DNA from: Sinohyriopsis cumingii
Taxonomy: Eukaryota > Mollusca > Bivalvia > Unionida > Unionidae
Length of the DNA stretch: 64,000 bases
Direction: 5' to 3'
Assembly (NCBI GenBank): GCA_028554795.2
Contig: CM068826.1
Coordinates: forward strand, 105,872,602 to 105,936,601
The notes under the pieces are model-generated. The model saw only the letters and a program-made list of their open reading frames with translations. It ran no database searches and was not told where the DNA came from. Below are positions 24,238 to 35,600 of the stretch, one piece after another; positions within the stretch are counted from its first letter, which is position 1; each line of letters opens with the position of its first letter. The translations under genes were made by a program, and so were the position numbers.

Positions 24238-24310
24238 GAGAACTGCCTTGGCGGTTAGCATCACAGTCTCGACACCGAAAGGGTAAGGGGTCGAGTCCTA
24301 TTGTCAGGTC
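24238..24310 (+). repeat. tRNA-like sequence with A and B boxes
   Basis: An A-box-like TTGGCGGTTAGCATC and a B-box-like GGTCGAGTCC (24289-24298) are spaced as in a tRNA promoter. Acceptor stems do not pair convincingly, so it is more likely a SINE head or decayed tRNA than a working tRNA gene. Confidence 0.4.
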
Positions 24311-24599
24311 AGCCCAGGTCGGGTCTCGTGGTTTGCCAATATGCGATGCTCTTTATTCCAATTATATAGGCATTAGATAACCTTCATGTAGTGCAGTAAA
24401 ACAGCGAAAACTAACATTATTTAGTCAATCAATCCACATGAATCCTGCAAAACACATTAGGTTAATGTATAGGACCCAATAAGTTCCAATCTATATCGTT
24501 ATCTCAATGACAAAACTAAAATATATAGGAGAGAAAGTATGCAATACAGTAAAACCATTCCTTGTATTGTAACCTTTTATTTAGCGTTATATATTTAAA

Positions 24600-24602
<3 letters not shown>

Positions 24603-24665
<63 letters not shown>
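24603..24665. repeat. (TA)n microsatellite
   Basis: A pure TA tract of about 62 bp. Confidence 0.95.
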
Positions 24666-24671
<6 letters not shown>

Positions 24672-25174
24672 TACAACGATTGTAAATGAAGTCTAGCCAC
24701 AATACGAAGCCAGTAAGTAAACAATTTACAAGACTTGGACTACATCGGTATCATCAAATAGCTTGTTATTAAAATCTGAAAGAAACATTTAATTAATCAA
24801 AGGGTTTAGGGAACAGAAATGAAACGATACAAATTAAAAACCAGCGACACGTATAAGTTTCAATTCATTTTAATGAAATGACGTTTTCTGTACTTGACGA
24901 AAGAAATCGAAGTTTCTTAGTCATATGTCCAGCGTTTGACCATCTATGTATTGCCCTAAATCAAATGTATTAGAAAGGGGTCGCAAAAGGTTTTCATGGT
25001 ACAATTTTTAATTTAAATAAACTCTGTTGTGAGCTTTTCGTTATTCATGCAAAGAGCTGTTAGGGATGTTTAATATGTATAACAGTACTAACAATGGTAT
25101 GTAATGTTTTTGAACTGTTTATGACAAAAGATACCAAAAATTTCCCCCAAAAAATGTGCAAATACAAAACTGTT

Positions 25175-25477
25175 GGACCGCTCCGGTGGCCTAGTGGTTA
25201 GAGCGTACTTCTCGGATGCGGGAGGTCGCGGGTTCGATCCCCTACCGAGTCATACCAAAGACTTATAAAAAGGGTACTAACAGATGCCTCGCTTGGCGCT
25301 CAGCATTAAGAGTTAGGACTGGTCGGCCTGGTATCAAGATAATGTGACTGGGTGGGACATGATGCTACATGTCTGCGACATGATGCCCTAGTGCTAGGCA
25401 TCACTATAAACTGCCACACTGCAGACATCGTAGCAATATGACTGAAAAACTGTTCAAGCTACGTTAAAAATTAGAAT
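25175..25477 (+). mobile_element. tRNA-derived SINE, copy 1
   Basis: The head has an A box TGGCCTAGTGG (25187-25197) and a B box GGTTCGATCCC (25231-25241). A body with GGACTGGTCGGCCTGGTATC and CTGCCACACTGCAGACATCG follows. The 3' end ACGTTAAAAATTAGAATC runs straight into (CA)n. Two further copies occur on the minus strand at 61.0 and 63.85 kb. Confidence 0.85.
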
Positions 25478-25495
25478 CACACACACACACACATA

Positions 25496-25535
<40 letters not shown>
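25478..25535. repeat. (CA)n tract at SINE 3' end
   Basis: CA repeats with a few TACACA variants directly follow the SINE tail. Confidence 0.95.
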
Positions 25536-25536
<1 letters not shown>

Positions 25537-26296
25537 CAGTTGTTATTCTTTCTTCCCTTAAAAGTACCCGCTCCCATTTTGTACCCGGCAAAGAAGCATT
25601 ATCGATATATAAAAGGCAATAAGTGTAAAAGTACATGGCTATCTTTCTGTATAGATAACCACTTTGCCATCGTAATTAATTGACAACTTCCGTTTTGAGC
25701 TTGAAATAAAACTGGCCGAGAAGAATAGGTACTGCTACTCGAATTGCCTACAAATATCACACTTTAAAAATATATGACTGATAACATATGAGCAAAATTG
25801 CCAACAACTTTCCTGCTGTTTTCTTAATTATGATATTCAGAATAATGTTTTAGGACCTCGACCTTTTAACTACCTATTTATCATCAAGTCTGGCTGAGTA
25901 ACTGTATCACGGTTAATTAACTTTTGCTGACCTCATGTACGGGTATTTCGTCATAATTACCGATGTGCGGATGGATAATGCCAAAGTGTCTGTTTTATTA
26001 TTAAAATTTACATTGTTAAATTGACTACTTAATTTTAGTTCCTGAATGTGTTGGTGAATTTTCTTTTGAAAACGAATTTGGTATTTGAATGGATTGCAAT
26101 ATGAAGGGATGATTTAAAGAAAAATACAACCAACATTATATCAATATCGATTTTCTGTGCTACTGCTACCAATTTCCATAGTGATTTCCTTGAATGCATA
26201 CTTAATTTATTAAGACTTTTTCTTTTTGCTTTTTATACCATTCGGTAACTCGGTTAGTTTCATCTTCTAATGCCAAAATGATAACGTGAACTTAAC

Positions 26297-26302
26297 TTTA
26301 TT
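26297..26302 (-). terminator. Candidate polyadenylation signal AATAAA of gene 2
   Basis: AATAAA on the minus strand lies 208 bp past the stop codon of the last exon of gene 2. It is the first such signal seen downstream. Confidence 0.5.
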
Positions 26303-29300
26303 TAAAAGAATACTTAAAATTCCGTGTACATGAGAAGAATACAAGCTTGCTCCAACTCCTTAAACTAATTAATTGAGAAAAAGTTCTAAGTAGTTATACT
26401 TTAATGATTATTAAATCTGGGGGCAAATTTGCGTACCACCAAAGTTTCACATATTCATTGGCCATATGGCTCACACTTGAATTCTTATATGCTCACTTGA
26501 AGGAGATATTTATTCTCCTGCAATATCGTCGTCTCTGACTACGATGTGGTCGGTTCGGGTGTGAAAACTCCTTGTTGATCTCTTAATTTTCGACTTGTCA
26601 GTAGACCAGAAGAATTCCAGAGCGGCCTGCATTTCATATTCTCTTGTCCCGTCATAAATCTCCGGCTCTTTAATTATCGCTCTCTTCCTCGACCGCCTCT
26701 TCTCTCCAGTTTCAACGTCATCGGTTCCTGTGCCAGTATCTTTCATCGGTAGTGGCGGAAGAATACCATGTCTGCCTGTCGGAGTCAAAGTAAAGAGAGG
26801 ATCTCCATCAGGAGATGCTTCATCGCCTTTGTCAGATTGATTTTCCTCCTCCTCGGTGACTGGATAGACCATCTTCCGGTACCGGTAACACAGTAAGAAG
26901 ACAATGATTGCTGAGGCGACGAGAATTATACCAAGTACGACGCTGACAGCAATAATTACTGACATTAGGGTGCCAGTGTCGTCTGTTTGAATTTTTCCCT
27001 GAACAGTGTTCGTTCCATTTAAGGCAGGATCCCTTTCACGTACTCTGACCATAAGTACAGCAAGCGCTTCAGGCTGGTTGCTTTGCACCTCTGCTGCCTG
27101 AATAAGATAGAAAAGCTAAATGTTTTGCAAGAAGGATTCTTATATATTGGTATAACATATGTTATTTCAGAATATGCCTACATTATTATTAATTGCTAGG
27201 AATTTCTCAAGTGATTATTTACCTGCAGAAAATCATTCCAGTAATTAATTATGAACGTATTTGAAATTAAAACGGTGTGAGATAGAATCAAATGAAGATT
27301 CATGTACATATAAAATACATGCCGTAGAGAAACATCAGTTGTCATTTAATAAGATTTTAAAATAAGAAATGAAAGTATTCATTTTCTAGACTAACACATT
27401 AGCTGCGACTCAGTCAAAATAAAGTGTTTTTGTTATATAAAATGCTGACATCAGATGACTTTATAACATAGTAGTAGTATATGGGGTTAGATTAGCCTCA
27501 ATGGGAATTAGCATTAAAAAACACCCTGGGCTAGTATAGCCTCAATGGGAAATTTAACATTACGGAAACCCCTGGGCTATTATAGCCTCAAGGGAATTTA
27601 ACATGGGAAAAAATTGTGGGCAAGTTGAGCCTCAAGGGAATTTAACATAGGCAAAAAAAAAAAAAAAGTCTTGGGCCTGTTGAGCCTCAAGGGAAAATGG
27701 AACAGGGTCGGGACCCTATTTTAATAGGGTCCCGACCTGATGAGTCTATGAAAATGGAACAGGTGAAAATTGAAACAGGGAGGGGTCTCTATTTTTTTTT
27801 CAAAAAAAATAAAAATAAAAAAGGGGTAGGCAATGAAAGTCAAGGTCTTTTCGAGAGATAGGAGTGGCCCTGAAAAGGGCCTTTGGTTTTCCTCTTCTTC
27901 TATTTCCTCCACTTCTTCATCCACCCCCTTATCTTTCCTAATAATCCTTTCTTCTTCTTCTTTATTTCTGACTCTGGTAACCAGTCAGGATGGCCCAACT
28001 CTCTGAACTTGGTCTGTATCTTCATCCAATTCTGATTTAGCCTCTCAAACTCTGTCTGTTTCTTTTTGTTTTCCTTATCTTTTCTTTCTTTACTCCATGT
28101 CTCTTTAATCTTCTCTACTTCTTCCTCCATTACTTTTCTCATCAGATCTTCCCTTTTCTTCATCTTGTCCAACCCCCATTTTACATTCCTCCACTCTGTC
28201 CAATACAATATCTTTTCTAGGAAGCACCGGACTTGGATGACATGATCCAGTGCTTCCTTCAAACTTCCCACTCTAACATAAGGTGGGTCAATGAAGCTTT
28301 TTGACTTATTGACTTCTTCTTCTATCATCCCTGCTATGATATCTCTGGCTGCCTTTAGACCTTGAACTTGACTGGTTACCAAGTCTTTCATATCTCCATG
28401 CCTCCATTCCTTTTCTATTCTTTCTACAACATATTCTACATCCATTATCCAAAAATAGATGTCTCTCAATAGATTAAATAAAACTGATACTTGAGTCATT
28501 TTGTCTCGGTTATTCCGTAGAATGGTGTCAATGACGAAAACTGTGGGTTCTTATACGAAAAGCGCGGACGTGAAGGAAAACATCCCCCTAAAACCCAAAA
28601 TTACCTAGATCATCACTTAAAACGCGCGGACGTGATGGAAAACATCCCCTACTTTTCTCTTCTCATATTATCTACTATTCACATACGCGAAGCAGCAATA
28701 AACAAACCCAAAATCTACTATCCACACACGCAAAGCATTAAAATGAAACCCAAATCTACTATCCACACAAACTTACTTGATCACTTACAAAACCCAATAA
28801 TCTACTATCCACACAAACGTACGTGAGCGCTTACAAACACAAACACATACACTCACACCAGAAAAGAGTCAGTGTTTATATTCACACTACTCTACATACA
28901 CACATTGGCAAATCGATTACTATTTCTTTTCTAGAGATTGGAGTAGCCCTGAAAAGGGCTGTTTGTTTTGAACTCCAGGCACCTGGTTAATGGTTGCACC
29001 TCCCCGGCCTGGCACCGCAAACGCATCTTCTATCCAATCTCCTTTCACTCTTTTGACTGGGAGCGCAGAGGGAGGATGATTGGCTTCAGCACCCCAATCC
29101 TCTGTCTCTGGAATTTTATACAACATCCTCTCTCCTATTTTCTATTCCTCCTCTTCCCTCTGTCTTCTCTCCTCCTCTTCCTTCTTTATCCTTCCCTCTT
29201 CTACTATGGCCTCTGCAGCCAGCTCATTCACTATATGCCTGGCATATTCCAGGTGCACATGAAGTTCAAGCAGTTTTTCAAGTCTGCTGCTCATTCTACT

Positions 29301-29632
29301 CATTTTCTAGTGTTGATCAATCAACAAGGGTAGCTCGACTGCCGAGCGATTTTCAATTTATAGTTAAAACGCGGACGTGAAGGAAACATCCCCCTAAAAC
29401 AAAATTTATATTATCTAGATCATAACCAAACAATGCGCGACCTAAAAGAAACACTCACTGACTTTTATATACTACCTATCACTATTCTAAAAAATTTTCA
29501 TTAAACAAATAATATACTATCCACATACGTAAAGCAGTCAAATCAAACCCAAATCTACTATCCAACACTTCAAACAACAAAAAAACATTATCATGATCTA
29601 CTATCCACACAAACGTACTTGAGCTCTTACAA

Positions 29633-29665
<33 letters not shown>

Positions 29666-32600
29666 TTCTAAGCAAGATAAACAATTCATGTGCTTATACA
29701 CGCACTTCTATTTTTTAACTTATTATAGGCAATCGATTGTTATTTCTTTTCTAGAGATTGGGGTAGCCCTGAAGAGGGCTGTTTTTTGTGTGCGAAGTTG
29801 AAGCTAGGGCGAGCTTTTATATTCTAAGAATGCGACGTCCTCTGACGACAGGCTTTCTGACGATAGGTCTGCTTCTTCGGAAAGAGAAGAAGAACTCTTT
29901 GGTGTCGATACGACAGTCGACAAAGTCTCTGTCAGGTTCAGGTTGCTGCTGCTGCTGCTGCTGTTACTGTTGCTGCTCTCTCTGCTGTTTCTGAAGTCTG
30001 TACTTCTCTGTCCATTCTTCTTTCTCCCTGTTAATTTCTTCTCCGAAGAGCTCTTCTATCAGGTCTTCAGTGACTTTTAACATTCTCACATTCTCTATCT
30101 CTTCAGGATTCGGTATCAGACTGTGTCTGACCCTATGCAAATTCACGTAGGCTTCGTTTAGCTTAGCTAGTCTGGAGCACATCTTCGTAGGAGGATGAGT
30201 CGACAATGAATGGTTAGACTGTTCTTTTCTTCTTCAGTTGGATTTAAGTGGTGTTCGCTCGCAATGAGCATGTACCACTGGTTTATTTGCGCACGGCGCA
30301 ATTTTTGATTACTCCTGAGGGAAGGAATGGTGCCACATCCCTTAGGCTTTAATGTACTCAGAGAGTACTTTTTGATTGGGCCATTAGTATCTGGAACGGT
30401 AGTTGCATGTCCAAATACTAAATGTATGGCCTATTCATGAGTAGGAATAGCACAAACCTACACTCATGTATTACAGTTGCATTGAGCCGCCCCAGGTGTC
30501 AACCCAAGCAGTATGTAACGCCAGCTGCCATTGGTTGGCACCTATGACGTCACATTAGAACACCTGGACTTGTGGCAAGTGGAAATCGTTCCACATCTTG
30601 CCACGTTGTACGAAATCCGAGCGTGGTAAAGGAGGAAAGGTGCTCGACAAGCCAGCCATGGATGTTGTGTACTTCCTGAAACGCTAGCCCGTACTTATTT
30701 CAAATCGAGTCCAGTTATATTAATGGACATAAAAATACCAATAATGTGTAAGCCACCTTTGCAATTAATCAAATTTTTAGAGTTTTTATCAATTTTGAAT
30801 AAATTTGATCGAACAAGTTTAAAATTTTAGTGTACATAATGTACTTTCAATATTCTAAAAAATATACCAATCGGCTAAGTCAAAGTGACTTATAAAAGTT
30901 AGAATCACGCATAATGTGAACAATCAGTAAAAAAAATTTTGACGGCGGTACCCAATAAGGTCAAATTTGGTTTAAATAAAGTATTATCAAATACGGCTTT
31001 CTGCCAAATGAAAGCCGTGTACATTAAGGCAATGGTAGCAATCTTTTGTTTCTTCTTTCTTGTTCTTCATAGATTGCTATCGTTCTGGAGCTGCAGGTTA
31101 GCCGGTGTAGGTAGCTGATGCGGTCCGAAGTTTCTCGCATACTTTCTTTCTGGTATCTCAAAATTCCCAGTAAGATGATGCGAGTTCGTTCATTCTTCGC
31201 TCAGCTTTGTTGTATAGTTCCCCATAACACAGACAAAGCTTTCAGCGGTGTGCTTCTCACAGCTACCCTCTGTTGGTTTACAGGGTTTAGGTGGAGTGCT
31301 GTTTTTAGCACTTCCTCCCCGCACTCTCTGTCAGTTGGCCGCCAGTTAAGAGCTGCTACCATCTTAATCGTCTTTGCCGGTCATGTAGGTATCTCAAAAC
31401 AGCAACGTTGCTTTAGTGAAGGGCAGTTATTAAGCATTAGAGTATTTTACTCTACTATTTCCAGTGCTGTGGGTGCATTCTTTGTTCTGCACTCCCAACG
31501 CACGTGTTTCTTGCTTTTCCCGCTCATTCACCGCTGCTGGTTTGCCGGTCCTGCTCTGTCGCTGTCCACTGCCTGAATGATGATGATGATGACGATGGAG
31601 ATGATGATGGTTAGAATGGAAACTTCCCCGCTTTTTAAAGTCAAAGCGCGGACGTGAAGGAAAACATCCCTACACGGTTTTCGAGTCGGAACGTTTAATG
31701 AGTGTCATGGGAGGGATAGAGAGAAGTCAAAGAGCATGAATCAAGATTCCTATAGCCAAACAAACCACAAAGACATTTTTTTCAAAACACAACATTTTTT
31801 AAAATTCAAAATCACTTAACACTAACAAACAACTATAACATTTTTAACAATAATCTAGCAATATAACATCAAACATTTTTTTCAAATACCAAACATTTTT
31901 TTTCAATTAACACATTATTTTGGACAGGGCTGACAACGTTGTGAATGAAATTGTGATTTCCACTGTTGGAAGTCATTAGGCCATTGATGGACACTACGTT
32001 TCCTAGCTTGAGACAAAAGATAAGCATAATGGTCACAAAACCATCGATCTACTTTCATATCGTTTCTAGAAGAAGAACGAGGATCAAAATGAGTCACTAA
32101 ATGTTCTAAGGAATAGCCCAGGCTGCGATGATGCAGAAAATACACACAATATTGTCCACACACCAAGGAATCTGTGCCTTGTAATTTCACATTATTGAAT
32201 CGGGTGGTCTGAGCATTTCTTCTCATAAAGTCAATGATATCGTCTTCTAGAGGGGGCAATCCATAGGAATCGAAATATTCCACACATCCTTCTTGAGGAA
32301 AGTAGACGGCTACCCATTGGGTTCCTGGGAGATGACTGTCGTCCGTGTTGATCACATAAGCTTGATGGTCTTGAGGTTTGCGATGAGGGAGTTCATCTTT
32401 AGCACAGACGACAGGATTCCAAGAAGCAGTGTACGAACTATGGTTCAAAAGATAATAAAGTTCCCAGGTATCAATTTGTGTTTTTTTTTTCTTCTTCACA
32501 GGTAATGATAAGTGATCAATTCGATCCTGACTTTTTGCTTGAAAATGTCTGACAAGTAAAAGGCGTTTAGCTCCGACTTCTTATTCTGGTCAAAGAGAGA

Positions 32601-35600
32601 TTCGATGCGAAGGCACTCCAGAGACGTTAATGGAGGAGAAGAATGTTTATCCAAGCCTTTATACCACTCGTTCAACACGAATTCTATCTCGATGAGACCC
32701 CAAGCTTTGTCCAGATATTCGTCCAATTTTTCTTCTTGACTCAACATCAGACATTTGTCGTGTTGAATTTGACTGGGATGATCGTTGTGACATCCATAGC
32801 ACTCTTCCTTGATCAATTCTTTCATTATATCTGTCAGGAATGTAGCAAAACAGGAGACTAAATGGGCTTCTTGTTCTGGCCATCTTGACTTCATCATGAC
32901 AACTTCTTCGTCTTTGTCTTTGGATTCTTCTTCCAGGGTCTCCTCACATTCCATGTCCAAAGTTTCTCCACTAGGTAAAGAGGGATAAAAGTTTTCCATA
33001 GGTTCTAATAATCTAGAATGACTTCTCTTAAACTGTTGATTTCTAGGATACTGTCAAATTCTGCATACAGGAGGACGTTCACTGTGTCAGGTAGAGGATT
33101 AGTAAACTGAAGTTCCACACGAATCTGGCCGGATTTTATAGGGTGGAAATGTCCCTCGTCGCTGCCTTGGTCTGGAGTGAAATCAAACGCCCACAAACCG
33201 TAGCGTCCTGTATAATCCTCGTACGATATGTCGTGACTGGTGTTGGTTAATAACTGTCCGGTGGCTTCGTACAGGGACAAGTACGACCTCAAGTAATTCC
33301 TGTCACCAAACTTAGGCTCAAACGGTCGGGTACACAGTGTCTTGCCATCGCGACTGACTTCGATCTTGGCTACGTTTTAATGATGAAACAGGAAAGGATT
33401 TTCGTTGTGGACTCCGTTGAAGGCTGAATTCTTGACGATACCAAGGACCAAACGCTTGGGTAACTGGCCTTGGAACAGATGATCTTCGATCATGGATCGC
33501 TGTCCAGCAGGAATGGTGAACGTTTTTACTTCCACGCGTCGTATCGGGTACTTGGCGGTCGTTCTGCTCAACGTTTGACTGATGTCGTTTCCCACTTTGG
33601 GTAACACTTCCACGCGTCGAACGTAGAGCCTGGCTTCTTGGATGATGGTTTTGTACTCGTTAGCATGGGCCAACAAATGGAAAGCGGTACTGCTACGATT
33701 CAGTCTCAGGCGAATATCCACCCCGTTCATTAAATACTTTTCTTGTAACCACATGTCCAAATGCAAACGATCCATCAGTTCTAAACTACGTCCTTGCTGA
33801 ATTTTATTTCTACATGTGTTAAACCCCACATTGTGAGGATCGTCATCTGCTGTGAGGGCTATATCGTTAAACGTGTTATCACCCGCTGTGTCAGGTTTCC
33901 ATACCACGCAAGTATCCAGATGAGTATTCTTGGCTTCTTTTCCGTACGTCAAGAGATTTTCCAGGTAGGCACGATACGGGTAAGTATCCATGCTGCTACT
34001 GACCAGTTTGTTATTCAAGTACAAGTCCACTTCGCTGAACAAGGAATGCATGAAATTATTGACAGGAGCTACTCTAGCATCGCCTCCTGGATTGGTATTG
34101 TCCGTTTTGATTACTTTGACTTTCAAATACAGGTAACTGCTATTCAGATCGATGTAATCTTCGGGTTGACCTTTGATGTCAAACTCGATGGGAGCGGAAT
34201 CGGTCAAAGAGGAGACGGGGTGAAATTCCACCCATTGGGATTCTTGCATGGTCATCATGGTGGGTGGCATGGCAAACAGATCTAGTTCCGACTTGGAACA
34301 AGCGCAAAACTCTCGGTGCATCATTTTATTTTCTTTCTCAATAATCGAAAACGTCTAAGTCTCGAACGGTTTTTCTTTTCTTTGTCTTTCTAGCTTTAGA
34401 CGTGTGAAGTCTGGTAAAAGGGTGTTTTCTTCGTCGTCTTTTTTGCCTTGTCCTTGCTGTGGCTTCAATGAAGTAGGAATTCCTGACTCGGTAGCGTGTA
34501 GGGCATTTATATGTGTTTCTCGTCGGCCCAAAAGGTCTTTACCCGTTTGTAGCAAGACATTTTTGCCGGCCTTCAAGAAAGCTTCTTTGGGGTTTTGTTT
34601 GTCGATGATGACATTTTGGAGAAATTCTTTGCCGTGTGTCAATGCCGCATCTTTTAAGGCGTGCAATCCGCGTGTCACCATCGGTTTCAACACCGGAGCC
34701 ACCGAACGAAAAGCCGATTTTAACATATCTCCTAAACCGTGTCTTCGCTGTCGAGCAACCCCTCGGTACACTGGATACATGACTTACAACTCGTGAGAGA
34801 ACCGTTTTCAAAAATGGAGTTTCACCGTGACTTTTCCTTTGGTGAATGGAATATTTTGTCCCAGATCTCCTTTTATAGCAATGTTGACCGTGTCCAAATA
34901 CGACTTGCTGACAGGCAAATAGTGAGGATGTACAAATTCGCGGTGGACGTGGTAAGTGTTTCCACCTTCTTCGTCAGCGAGAGTGACAGAATCCACTTTG
35001 AAAGGAATGACACGCAGTAACGGTACGGAGGTGTGTCCCACCACGTTATACTCCACCACATCGGAGTACACAAAGATCAAATTCAGTCCTTGGTTTAGTT
35101 CTACCGGGAAACGAAATAACTTGCTAAAAGAATCGTTGTCTGAAATGACTGGTAATTCGTTTTTCTTGATCATGGCCATTCTCGTGTCCATGTCCCCGCC
35201 CAACATGTCAAACAATTCAGGACAAAATATAATAGAAATGATTTTACCTCCGTCAAATTTCATCAGGAAACGACGAGCTACTTTGTGGTACTCCAGGGTG
35301 ACACTTTTTCTGACACTTTCCAAAGCTTTCAGAAACACAACATTAAATCTGGAGGTAATGGTACTGACCAAATGTTGACCACTAAAATAATAGCCTGGGG
35401 GAATGAACAAGTGGTAGGACCACTTTTGAGTTTTGTCATCATAGTTTTTGTGATCATATTTGACATGGGTATTCAAGTACTTTTGCATTTGCTCGTCATG
35501 AACTTCCACCGTAAAAAAAATTTGATTGGGAAGGACATTGAGGACTTGGGTCGGGTGAATGATTTCCACTAAAGCCACTTCCCAATGGGCTTCGTGATCT

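Larger units (their letters stand above)
21162..26296. other. Intergenic region between the tandem cadherin-like genes
   Basis: This stretch must hold the promoter of gene 1 but no TATA box or CpG-rich region stands out. It contains a compound (GT)n(GA)n tract, a LINE fragment, a short ~40-bp tandem array at about 23520-23655 built on TATGTGTGAAAATTTAATT, a tRNA-like sequence, a (TA)n tract and a SINE, listed separately. Confidence 0.55.
27473..27888. repeat. Polinton left terminal inverted repeat
   Basis: It matches 49283-49697 inverted. From the tip it contains five spaced copies of AGCCTCAA.GGGAA at 27494, 27538, 27585, 27628 and 27683, mostly followed by TTTAACAT. Next come a perfect palindrome around 27716-27748 (GGTCGGGACCCTATT arms) and a poly-pyrimidine/purine stretch. 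At the inner edge is a histone-type stem-loop. Confidence 0.95.
30207..31914. other. Polinton left-arm regulatory/spacer region, no certain gene
   Basis: The region holds a CCAAT motif (as ATTGG) near 30530 next to a CRE (TGACGTCA, 30545-30552). It also has hairpins at 30350-30363 (GTACTC/GAGTAC), 30572-30604 (GTGGCAAG-TGGAA with its complement) and about 30993-31019 (ACGGCTTTC/GAAAGCCGT). A CGGACGTGAAGG box lies at 31645. A plus-strand frame of 152 codons (31118-31576) is hydrophobic and Ser-rich, without a known motif. A short minus-strand frame (31527-31447, MSGKSKKHVRWECRTKNAPT) is the other candidate. Neither is convincing. Confidence 0.45.

Noticed and set aside
25187-25241. Functional tRNA gene
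   Set aside because: A and B boxes are good, but the sequence continues into a repeated body with two further copies in the window and lacks a clean acceptor stem; it is a SINE head.
30572-30604. microRNA precursor
   Set aside because: The stem is short (about 13 pairs with a bulge) and has only a 4-base loop, unlike a miRNA hairpin.
31118-31576. 152-codon plus-strand protein gene inside the Polinton
   Set aside because: Composition is hydrophobic and Ser/Phe-rich without motif, strand disagrees with the neighbouring promoter box, and no stem-loop or AATAAA follows closely. Kept only as a remark.
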